Positions 53,310 through 60,668 of a stretch of 64,000 nucleotides of DNA are shown one piece after another. How positions within the stretch are numbered: position 1 is the first letter of the stretch; the number at the start of each line of letters is the position of its first letter. The notes beneath the pieces are model-generated. The model was not told the origin of the DNA. It worked only from the letters and a program-made list of their open reading frames with translations, and ran no database searches. The DNA comes from Verticiella alkaliphila (lineage in GTDB: Bacteria; Pseudomonadota; Gammaproteobacteria; Burkholderiales; Burkholderiaceae_B), in the NCBI RefSeq assembly GCF_018904615.1, contig NZ_JADCNH010000006.1, positions 1-64,000 of the forward strand, in the 5' to 3' direction. Both the position numbers and the translations under genes were made by a program.

Positions 53310-54278
53310 TTATTCCATGGTGATATTAGACCGCCGCGCCACTTCCGCAAACTGCTTGAGCTCGCGCTCCATGCGCTCGCGGAAACCCTCAGCGTCCACC
53401 AGCACGGGATCGAGACCGTTCGTCACGAAGCTCTCCTTCACCTGCGGGTCTTCCATGGCCGTCTTCACCGCGGCATAGATCGCGTCTAGCACAGGTGCGG
53501 GCGTGCCGGCCGGTGCGGCCAGCGCGTACCAGCCCACCATGGAGGCGTCGCCGATGCCGAGCTCGGCATAGGTTGGCACGCCGGGCAAAGAGGGCGACGG
53601 GCGATCGCCGGTGACGGCCAGGGCGCGCACGCTGCCGGCGCGCGCTTGCGGCGCGGAGGCCGCGATCGTGTCGAAGCTCAAGGGCACCTCGCCGCCCATC
53701 AGGGCGGTCATGGCCGGGCCGCTGCCGCGGTAGGGCACAGGCGTGAGCGAGACCTTCAGCGTCTCGGCGAACATCGCACCGGCCAGGTGCGGCGCCGAGC
53801 CGCTGCCAAAGGTCGCGTACATGCCTTTCTGGGGATCGCTCTGGAAGGTCTTGACCAACTCCGGCACGCTCTTGATGCCGCTCTGATTGCTCACGAGCAG
53901 CGCGAGCGGGGCATCGGCCACGATGGCGATCGGCGCGAAGCTCTTCAAGGGGTCATAGGGCAGATCCGAGCGCAGGGCCGGCACCACAGCGTAGGTGGAC
54001 GAGCCCGACAGCAGCAGGGTGTAGCCATCCGGCTTGGCGGCAGCAACGGCGCGCGCGCCAATGGCGGTGGCCGCGCCCGGGCGATTCTCCACGAGCACCG
54101 CTTGGCCAAGCGCAGGCTGCAGCTTGTTGGCCAGCAGGCGCGCCACGATGTCCGTCCCGCCGCCGGGCGGGAAGGGGACGACGATCGTGACCGGCTGCGC
54201 GGGCCACGGCGCGGCCGCGGCAGCGGTCCCAGCGAACGCGCTGGCGGTGAGAAGAGCGAGAGTGCGAACGGGCGTCAT
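53310..54278 (-). CDS. Bug/TctC-family periplasmic substrate-binding protein
   Basis: This 322-residue protein has a signal peptide (VRTLALLTASAFAGTAAAAA). The mature Bug start is WPAQPVTIVVPFPPGGGTDIVAR, with VLVENRPGAATAIGARAVAAAKPDGYTLLL and VPYRGSGPAMTALMGGEVPLSFD later on. It lies between the M20 peptidase and kynU genes in one operon, so its ligand may be a tryptophan derivative or peptide-like acid. Like the other two Bug proteins here it lacks linked TctA/TctB genes. The role as transporter part or sensor is open. Confidence 0.92.
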   Translation of the reverse strand: MTPVRTLALLTASAFAGTAAAAAPWPAQPVTIVVPFPPGGGTDIVARLLANKLQPALGQAVLVENRPGAATAIGARAVAAAKPDGYTLLLSGSSTYAVVPALRSDLPYDPLKSFAPIAIVADAPLALLVSNQSGIKSVPELVKTFQSDPQKGMYATFGSGSAPHLAGAMFAETLKVSLTPVPYRGSGPAMTALMGGEVPLSFDTIAASAPQARAGSVRALAVTGDRPSPSLPGVPTYAELGIGDASMVGWYALAAPAGTPAPVLDAIYAAVKTAMEDPQVKESFVTNGLDPVLVDAEGFRERMERELKQFAEVARRSNITME

Positions 54279-54291
54279 GCGGAGGATTCCT

Positions 54292-55734
54292 TCAGGCCTG
54301 CGAGGGGGAATGAGCGGATGAGGCGGCGTGGCGCAGGTGCGCCTGACGGACGGTATCGCCGGTGTCACCCAGGGCCCAGAAAAGGCCGGCCATCATGGCC
54401 AGCCCTTCGCGGGCGACGGGCTTGAGCATGTGCTCGTCGGCGGCGTGCTGCCCACACGCGCCATAGGAATGCGGCACCCAGAGCGTGGGCAGGCCCAGAT
54501 CGTTGGCAAAGATGTCGTTGGGCAAGGACCCCCCCAGGTTCGGCAGCAAGGTGATCGGTTGGCCAAGGGCTTGCGCCATCGCGTCCATCGCCCAGGACAC
54601 CCAGGGCGAGGTCGGGTCCAGCCGGGTCGCAGGTGCGCGCATTCCCACCTCCAGGGCCACGTGCGAGAAGCCGTGCGCATCGAGGTGCGCCCGTACTCGG
54701 TGCGGCACATCGTTGACGTCAGTGCCCACCACCAGGCGCATCTGGCACCACGCGGTCGCGCTGCCGGGGATCGCGCCGACCGGGCGTCCGGGCGTGCCGG
54801 CGGTCATGGCAAGCACCTCCAGGTCGTTCCACCCGATCACGCGCTCGATGGGCGTGAGTCCGGGCTCGCCCCAGTGCGCGTCGACCGCGGGATCGTTGGC
54901 GCCGCCACCCAGCGGCACATCGCGCAGCGCCGCACGAACGGCCTCTGGCAGGCTGTCGGGCCGCAATCCGGCGACAGCCAGACGGCCATTCGCATCGACC
55001 AGGCTCGCGATCGCGTGAGCCATCTCGATGGCGGGATTGGCGAGCGCGCCGCCCCAGTTGCCCGCGTGATAGCCGCGCTCGCGGCGCTGCAGCGTGAGGG
55101 TGAAATTGATGGCGCCGCGCGAGCCCAGAAAGAGCGTGGGCCGCTCGGCCGCCACGCGGGGGCCGTCGCTGGCGATGAACAAATCCGCCGCCAGGGCGTC
55201 ACGGTGCGTCTGGCAGATCTCGCGCAGCCCCGGCGAGCCGGCTTCCTCGCCCATCTCCAGGAGCACGCGTACATTGAAGCCGAGCCGGCCCTCGCGCGCC
55301 TGGAGCACGGCTTCGAGCGCGGCAAGATTGACCGAGTGCTGACCCTTGTTGTCGGCCGTGCCCCGACCGTACCAGCGGTCGCCTTCGTCGGTCAGCGTGT
55401 AGGGGGCGAGGCCGTCGCGCCACTGTGACGCATGACCGCGCACGACGTCGCCATGCCCGTACAGGAGGACGGTGGGCAGGGAAGGATCTTCGATGCGCTC
55501 GGCAATGATGGCGGGCAGACGCGGATCGATCGGGTTGGCGATGTCGAGCACGGTGAAGCCCAGGCCGGCGAGGGTGGGTCGCATCTCCTCGTCGAGATAG
55601 GCGCGCAATGCCGCTGCTGCGGCGTCGGGCTCCTCGCTCTCCGTCACATAGGCGACGCGGCGGGCAAGCGCCGTGGCAAAACGGCCAGAGTCCAGCGTCT
55701 GGACGGCGAGGGCGATAGCATGGTCTCGTGACAT
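54292..55734 (-). CDS. M20-family metallopeptidase/amidohydrolase
   Basis: This 480-residue enzyme has the M20 dinuclear-zinc set: VLLYGHGDVVRG (His, Asp), YGRGTADNKGQHSVNLAAL (bridging Asp), LLEMGEEAGSPGLRE (catalytic Glu-Glu) and PHSYGACGQHAADEHML (final His). A dimerisation lid lies between. Relatives cleave dipeptides, N-acyl amino acids or carbamoyl groups. It is the first gene of the operon ending in kynU and kynA. Since the operon lacks kynB, it may act on an N-acyl substrate such as N-formylkynurenine or a tryptophan peptide; this is speculation from context. ATG 55734 is the start consistent with the family. Confidence 0.88.
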   Translation of the reverse strand: MSRDHAIALAVQTLDSGRFATALARRVAYVTESEEPDAAAAALRAYLDEEMRPTLAGLGFTVLDIANPIDPRLPAIIAERIEDPSLPTVLLYGHGDVVRGHASQWRDGLAPYTLTDEGDRWYGRGTADNKGQHSVNLAALEAVLQAREGRLGFNVRVLLEMGEEAGSPGLREICQTHRDALAADLFIASDGPRVAAERPTLFLGSRGAINFTLTLQRRERGYHAGNWGGALANPAIEMAHAIASLVDANGRLAVAGLRPDSLPEAVRAALRDVPLGGGANDPAVDAHWGEPGLTPIERVIGWNDLEVLAMTAGTPGRPVGAIPGSATAWCQMRLVVGTDVNDVPHRVRAHLDAHGFSHVALEVGMRAPATRLDPTSPWVSWAMDAMAQALGQPITLLPNLGGSLPNDIFANDLGLPTLWVPHSYGACGQHAADEHMLKPVAREGLAMMAGLFWALGDTGDTVRQAHLRHAASSAHSPSQA

Positions 55735-55787
55735 GAACAGGCGTCGAAGCAGAATGCGAGGAATGTACGCCGCGATCTTGCATTGCC

Positions 55788-55828
55788 ACAATCATCGATT
55801 GTCGAGGTAGCCATTGCCGATTCGGCAA
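55788..55828. promoter_or_regulatory. Two adjacent palindromes upstream of the M20-Bug-kynU-kynA operon
   Basis: ACAATC-ATC-GATTGT (55788-55802) and TTGCCGA-T-TCGGCAA (55814-55828) are both perfect. The inner 13-mer of the second fits the LysR T-N11-A rule. They lie 54-94 bases upstream of the M20 start and just after the LysR gene stop, making them likely LysR binding sites. Confidence 0.6.
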
Positions 55829-55883
55829 GGCAAAAGTGCGCCACCCTGGCCTGCGCTCACTTGCGCGGCCCTGCGTTGCAGGA

Positions 55884-56804
55884 TCAGTTCGCGTCCAGCG
55901 GCGCGTCCAGACGGGCGATGAGGAACTGGAGGAAGTGATCGGCAGCGGGCGGCAGGGTGCGGCCCTGGAGCACCTGCAGCGTGAACTCGCGCGCCGGCAG
56001 GAAGCGTTCCTTGAGCGACACGGCAACGAGTTCGCCATCGGAGGGCAAGTGGCGCAGCGAGACTTCGCTCAGCAGGGTGAGGCCGCCGCCCGCGAGCACG
56101 AAGGCGTGCAGCGTGGACATGGCGTTCGTCTCCAGCGCCGGCTCCAGCACGACGCGTTGGCGTGCACAGGCCGCATCCAGCACCTGCCGCAGCGTCGTGC
56201 GCCGATCCGATACCGCCAAAGGGTAGGCGGCGATCTGGCGCAAGGTGAGACTGGCGTGCCGCGCGAGGGGGTGATCGGCACGCATCACGGCCTTGGCCGT
56301 GGCACGCTGACGGTAGACCACACGGATGTCCGCGGCAGGGGCGAGCTGGTAGGCCACGCCAATGTCCGCGTCGCCCTCGCGCACCCGCTCGGCGACCATG
56401 TCCGCCGTGACCATGTCCAGCGTGAAGGCGATATCGGCGTAGCTCTGCCGAAACGCCGCCATGGCGCGCGGCAGCAGGTGGCTCGCGAAGCCCTCGGAGG
56501 CCACGACGCGCACCTGGCCGGCGTGCAGATCCTGCAGGCCGAGCACGTCCTGCATGGCGCGTTCGGCCTCCTGGTCGGCCCGGCGGGCGTAGCTCGCGAG
56601 GATCTCGCCCGCGGGGGTGAGCACCATGCCGCGCGGCAGTCGATCGAAAAGCCGTTGCCCGACGCTGCGTTCCAGCCCGGCCACTTGACGACTGATCGCC
56701 GAGGCGGCGACATGCAGCGCGCGCGAAGCCCCGGCGAGAGAGCCGTGTCGCGCGACTTCCAGGAAGTAACGCAAGGCGGTGCTCTGCAGGCTGGAGATAC
56801 GCAT
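55884..56804 (-). CDS. LysR-family transcriptional regulator
   Basis: This 306-residue regulator has the winged-helix STALRYFLEVARHGSLAGASRALHVAASAISRQVAGLERSVGQRLFDRL (~8-57). The effector domain starts near GQVRVVASEGFASHLLPRAM. The recognition segment AASAISRQV is canonical. It follows the MFS gene by 17 bases and precedes the M20-Bug-kynU-kynA operon, whose upstream region carries two palindromes. It therefore probably controls the kyn operon and perhaps its own transcript. The effector could be kynurenine or tryptophan. Most known kyn operons are controlled by Lrp-type KynR, so this would be a different arrangement. Confidence 0.9.
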   Translation of the reverse strand: MRISSLQSTALRYFLEVARHGSLAGASRALHVAASAISRQVAGLERSVGQRLFDRLPRGMVLTPAGEILASYARRADQEAERAMQDVLGLQDLHAGQVRVVASEGFASHLLPRAMAAFRQSYADIAFTLDMVTADMVAERVREGDADIGVAYQLAPAADIRVVYRQRATAKAVMRADHPLARHASLTLRQIAAYPLAVSDRRTTLRQVLDAACARQRVVLEPALETNAMSTLHAFVLAGGGLTLLSEVSLRHLPSDGELVAVSLKERFLPAREFTLQVLQGRTLPPAADHFLQFLIARLDAPLDAN

Positions 56805-56821
56805 CGTGGACTTGGGCGGGA

Positions 56822-58009
56822 TCACCGCGGCGGCGTGTCGTGGGGGAGGTGGCGCCAAAAGAGGGCGGCGGCGACCCAGCCCAGCGCGCCGATGGTGGCA
56901 ATCGCCGGGCCCAGCGAGGCGAGGGCGGTGATGCCGGCCAGCAGCGCCGGCCCGCCGCTGCTGCCGATGTCCGAGAGCAGACGCCAGATGCCGAGAAAGC
57001 GCGTGCGCCCCTGCACGGGGGCCGAGTCGGCGGCGAGGGTCATGACGATGCCTGAGCCGATGCCGTTGCCAAAGCCGAGCACCAGGCAGACGAGGACGAA
57101 GGCCACAGGCGCGCTGGTGAGGGGGATGAGCATCAGGGCGGCGCCCATCAGCGCTACGCAGGGCACCGCCACCCAGACGCGGCCACGCTCGTCCATGATC
57201 TTGCCGGCCGGGTAGAACACTGCCATGTCGATGGCGGCCACGAAGGCGTAGATCAACGAGATCACCGTGGCTTCCAGGCCGAGGTGGTCGGCCCACAGCG
57301 GCACCACGACCTGGCGCGAGGCGCGCAGCACGCTGACCAGCACGACCCCCAGGCCGAGCGTGGCGAGCACCCGTCCGTGGTCGCGCATGAGTTGTACCGT
57401 GCTCGGGCCGCGCTGACCCGGGGCGCTGCGCGAGCTGCCGCTTGTGCCGAAATCCGCATAGGCGTAAGCAATGACGCCAGTACCCACCATGCCGAGCAGT
57501 GCCACCCAGTACGCGCCGGACAAGCCGAGCCACTGGATGAACCCTGCGCCCAGCAGAGGGCCCATGAAAAACCCGATGCGGGTGGTACCCCCGAGGGTGG
57601 ACATGGCACGCGCGCGCATGGGCAGCGGCACGGCTTCGGTGAGGTAGCTCTGGCGGGCGAGCAGGAAGACGGCGGAGGCCATGCCCACCATGAAGACGCC
57701 CGTGGCCAGCATTGCGATGTGGGTGGCCGCGAGGCACAGCAACAGTGCGAGCACGCCGAAGACGGCGGCACCCATCATGGCGCGGCGCTCGCCCACGCGG
57801 GCGGCCAGCGCCGCCGCCGGCAGGTTGCTCACCAGCGAGCCGATGCCCATCAAGGCGGCGATCATGCCGGATACCGCCACCGAGGCACCCAGATCCCGCG
57901 CCGTGAGCGCGGTGACCGGCAGGGTCGCCCCCGTGGAGAGGCCGTACAGCAGAGACGGACCGAACGCCGGGACGGCGATGGCGCGCAGGTTGAAGGGGAC
58001 GTCGCTCAT
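56822..58009 (-). CDS. Major facilitator superfamily transporter
   Basis: This 395-residue protein has about twelve membrane segments. GSLVSNLPAAALAARVGERRAMM is the loop 2-3 motif A, and DMAVFYPAGKIMDERGRVWVAV is its second-half copy. GTTRIGFFMGPLLGAGFIQW is the motif C-like region of TM5, typical of drug/metabolite:H+ antiporters. It is upstream of the LysR gene on the same strand, so it may export an intermediate of the kyn operon such as anthranilate. The substrate is not evident from sequence. Confidence 0.87.
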   Translation of the reverse strand: MSDVPFNLRAIAVPAFGPSLLYGLSTGATLPVTALTARDLGASVAVSGMIAALMGIGSLVSNLPAAALAARVGERRAMMGAAVFGVLALLLCLAATHIAMLATGVFMVGMASAVFLLARQSYLTEAVPLPMRARAMSTLGGTTRIGFFMGPLLGAGFIQWLGLSGAYWVALLGMVGTGVIAYAYADFGTSGSSRSAPGQRGPSTVQLMRDHGRVLATLGLGVVLVSVLRASRQVVVPLWADHLGLEATVISLIYAFVAAIDMAVFYPAGKIMDERGRVWVAVPCVALMGAALMLIPLTSAPVAFVLVCLVLGFGNGIGSGIVMTLAADSAPVQGRTRFLGIWRLLSDIGSSGGPALLAGITALASLGPAIATIGALGWVAAALFWRHLPHDTPPR

Positions 58010-58104
58010 GAGGCGCCTGGCGCAGCGTGGCCTTGCCTGGGCAAAGGGCCGATTTTAGCCCTCGCAGGCGTGTCGGGCGAGCGCGGCCATGCGATGATGG
58101 CGGC

Positions 58105-58547
58105 ATGCCCGCCGAATCTTCCGTTGGCCTGCGCATTGCGCAGGACCGCCTCGACATCGACACCCCGGCCGGGGTTTGACCGACATCACGCCCGCGCTGG
58201 GGCGCATCGTGCGCGCCAGCGGCATACAGACAGGGCTCGCCCAGGTCTTCGCGCAGCACACGAGCTGCTCGCTCATCATCACGGAGAACGCGGATCCTGC
58301 CGTGCATGTGGATCTGCAAGCCTACTTCGCCCGCCTGGTGCCGGATGGCGATCCCCGCTACCAGCACGATGACGAAGGCCCCGACGACATGCCGGCACAC
58401 CTGCGCTCGGTGCTCACCCAGACGTCATTGAGTGTGCCTGTGACGGGCGGCCGGCTGGCATTGGGCACCTGGCAGGGGGTGTATCTCTGGGAGCACCGGT
58501 CACGGCCGCACCATCGCAGCGTGGTCGTGACCGTGCTCGGGCAGTAG
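58105..58547 (+). pseudogene. YjbQ/UPF0047-family protein, apparent frameshift near 58171 (probable missing G)
   Basis: The frame from ATG 58105 reads PAESSVGLRIAQDRLDIDTPAG and hits TGA at 58177. The second frame from 58176 continues LTDITPALGRIVRASG. It then gives the YjbQ core FAQHTSCSLIITENADPAVHVDLQAYF, DMPAHLRSVLTQTSLSVPV and LGTWQGVYLWEHR. Joined after adding one G to the GGGG run at 58171-58174, it gives a ~147-residue protein of normal YjbQ length. E. coli YjbQ has weak thiamin-phosphate synthase activity; the true role is unresolved. A genuine shortened protein starting at TTG 58176 cannot be excluded. The gene is divergent from the MFS gene. Confidence 0.75.
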
Positions 58548-58552
58548 GGCCG

Positions 58553-59578
58553 CTAGACCAGCCGCACCAGCTGCTTGCCGAAGTTGCGCCCGGCGAGAAG
58601 ACCAATGAAGGCCTCGGGGGTGGCATCCAGGCCCTCGGCAATGGATTCGCGGTACTTCAGGCGCCCCTCGGCGAGCAGGCCCGTGAGTTCGCGCACCGCC
58701 TCGGGCCAGATGTCCAGATGGTCGGACACGATGAAGCCTTCCATCCGAAAGCGCGCCACGAGGAACATCACCGGATTCTGGATGGCACTCTTGGCTGCCT
58801 CGCCCGGCTTGTTGTTGTAGTCGCTGATGAGGCCGCACACCGCCACGCGCGCGAACGTATTCAGCCGGCCGAGCACGGTGTTGAGGATGTCGCCACCCAC
58901 GTTCTCGAAGTAGCCGTCGACGCCGTCAGGCGTGGCCTCCTTGATGAGCCGGGCGAGTTCCTTGGGCGTCTGGGCGGCCTTGTAGTCCACGCAGGCATCG
59001 AAGCCCAGCTCTCGCACCACGTAGTCGCACTTCTCGGGGCCGCCCGCGATGCCGACGGCGCGCATGCCGTCGGCCTTGGCGAGCTGGCCCACGACGCTGC
59101 CCACGGCGCCGCTGGCGGCGCTGACGACCACGGTCTCACCCGCCTTGGGGGCGATGATCTTGCGATAGCCATACCATGCCGTGACGCCGGGCATGCCGGC
59201 GGGCCCCAGAAAGGCCGAGAGCGGCACGCGGCTGTCGTCCACCTTCTGCAGGATCTTGGCGTCAGCCACGCCGTATTCCTGCCAGCCGAGGTTGCCGACG
59301 ACCTTGTCGCCCACGGCAAAGCCCGGGTCCCGGGAGGCGATGACTTCGCCCACCGTGCCACCCACCATGGTCTCGTCCAGCGCCTGCGGATTGGCGTAGG
59401 AGCGGCCATCGTTCATGCGCCCGCGCATGTAGGGATCGAGCGAGAGGTAGTGCACGCGCACGAGCACCTGGCCCTCGGCGGGTTCAGGCACGTCCACGGT
59501 CTCGAAGCGGAAGTTGTCCGGTGTCACGGCCCCGTCGGGACGTGAGGCGAGCACGATGCGGCGATTGCGGGTCGTCAT
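58553..59578 (-). CDS. NADP-dependent oxidoreductase, zinc-independent MDR (leukotriene B4 dehydrogenase/CurA-like)
   Basis: This 341-residue protein of the prostaglandin-reductase branch has SLDPYMRGRMND, MPGVTAWYGYRKI, the nucleotide-binding VVVSAASGAVGSVVGQLAK and ENVGGDILNTVL. CGLISDYNN and EGFIVSDH complete the pattern. No structural or catalytic zinc cysteines are present. It reduces alpha,beta-unsaturated ketones or aldehydes with NADPH. Its start overlaps the stop of the upstream quinone reductase gene as ATGA, so the two reductases are co-translated. Confidence 0.92.
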   Translation of the reverse strand: MTTRNRRIVLASRPDGAVTPDNFRFETVDVPEPAEGQVLVRVHYLSLDPYMRGRMNDGRSYANPQALDETMVGGTVGEVIASRDPGFAVGDKVVGNLGWQEYGVADAKILQKVDDSRVPLSAFLGPAGMPGVTAWYGYRKIIAPKAGETVVVSAASGAVGSVVGQLAKADGMRAVGIAGGPEKCDYVVRELGFDACVDYKAAQTPKELARLIKEATPDGVDGYFENVGGDILNTVLGRLNTFARVAVCGLISDYNNKPGEAAKSAIQNPVMFLVARFRMEGFIVSDHLDIWPEAVRELTGLLAEGRLKYRESIAEGLDATPEAFIGLLAGRNFGKQLVRLV

Positions 59579-60561
59579 GCCTTGGCTCCCATCTCGATGA
59601 CCACCTTGCCGGTGACCTTGCGGTTCATCATGTCCTCCAGCGCACGCGCCCCCTCGGCGAGCGGGTAGCGGCCAGAGATGTGCGGCTTCAACTTGCCCTC
59701 GCGCACCAGGGCGAACATGTCTTCGACGTCCTTGGCGAAGTGCGCCGGCTCGCGCGCGGTGTAGTTGCCCCAGAAGACGCCAATGATCGCCGCCCCCTTG
59801 AGCAGAGCGAGGTTGAGCGGAAGGCGAGGGATCTCGCCATTGGCAAAGCCGATGACCAGGTAGCGCCCGCGCCAGGCGATGCTGCGGAACGCCGGCTCGG
59901 CGTAGTCGCCGCCCACCGGGTCGTAGATCACGTCCGGGCCCTTGCCATCGGTCAAGGCCTTCAGGCGCTCGCGCAAGTCCTCGGTGCTGTAGTTGATGGT
60001 CTCGTCCGCCCCGTTGGCGCGGCAGATGGCGAGCTTTTCGTCCGTGGAGGCCGCAGCGATCACGCGTGCGCCCAGGGCCTTGCCGATCTGGATGGCCGAC
60101 AGGCCCACCCCGCCCGCCGCACCAAGCACCAGCAGCGTCTCGCCCGCCTGCAGGGCACCGCGATCCTTCAGAGCGTGCCAGGACGTGGCGTAGGTGAGCA
60201 GGAAGGCCGCGGCCGTGTCGAAGCCCACGCCCTCCGGGATCGGCACGCTGCGCGCGGCGGGCAGGGCCACTTTCTCCGCGAACGAGCCGTAGGTCGTCAG
60301 GCCGAGCACGCGGTCGCCCACCTTGCGGTCGGTCACGCCGTCGCCCACGGCGCTGATGACGCCCGCCATCTCACCGCCCGGCGCGAAGGGCAGTTCCGGC
60401 TTGAACTGGTATTTGTTCTGGATGATGAGCACGTCTGGGAAGTTCACCCCGGCGGCCTGCACGTCGACGACGACTTCGCCCTTGCCGGGCTGAGGGTCAG
60501 CCACGTCGGTGAGGCTCAGGGTGTCCGGCAAACCATACTGCTTGCACAAAAGCGCTTTCAT
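59575..60561 (-). CDS. NADPH:quinone oxidoreductase family protein
   Basis: This 328-residue zinc-independent MDR protein has VDVQAAGVNFPDVLIIQNKYQFKPELPFAPGGEMAGVISAVGDGV at the N-terminus. The cofactor site is LLVLGAAGGVGLSAIQIGKALGARVIAA, followed by YDPVGGDYAEPAFRSIAWRGRYLVIGFA. The fingerprint is that of quinone oxidoreductase and acryloyl-CoA reductase-like proteins. A quinone or enoyl substrate reduced with NADPH is expected. It is the first gene of a two-gene operon with a 108-base gap before prlC. Confidence 0.91.
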   Translation of the reverse strand: MKALLCKQYGLPDTLSLTDVADPQPGKGEVVVDVQAAGVNFPDVLIIQNKYQFKPELPFAPGGEMAGVISAVGDGVTDRKVGDRVLGLTTYGSFAEKVALPAARSVPIPEGVGFDTAAAFLLTYATSWHALKDRGALQAGETLLVLGAAGGVGLSAIQIGKALGARVIAAASTDEKLAICRANGADETINYSTEDLRERLKALTDGKGPDVIYDPVGGDYAEPAFRSIAWRGRYLVIGFANGEIPRLPLNLALLKGAAIIGVFWGNYTAREPAHFAKDVEDMFALVREGKLKPHISGRYPLAEGARALEDMMNRKVTGKVVIEMGAKA

Positions 60562-60668
60562 GGAACGTCTTCCTCCAGGTCGTTTGCGGCCGGGAGGCCC
60601 GCGTGGACCATCCCGGATTTTCTAATTATCGACCTAGTGTAGCAGCGCGGGGCGCGCCGGACGCACCC

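Noticed and set aside
55884-58400. An 838-codon minus-strand frame spanning the LysR and MFS genes
   Set aside because: Its C-terminal third is the LysR protein. The rest is out of frame with the clear MFS gene and has no family signature.
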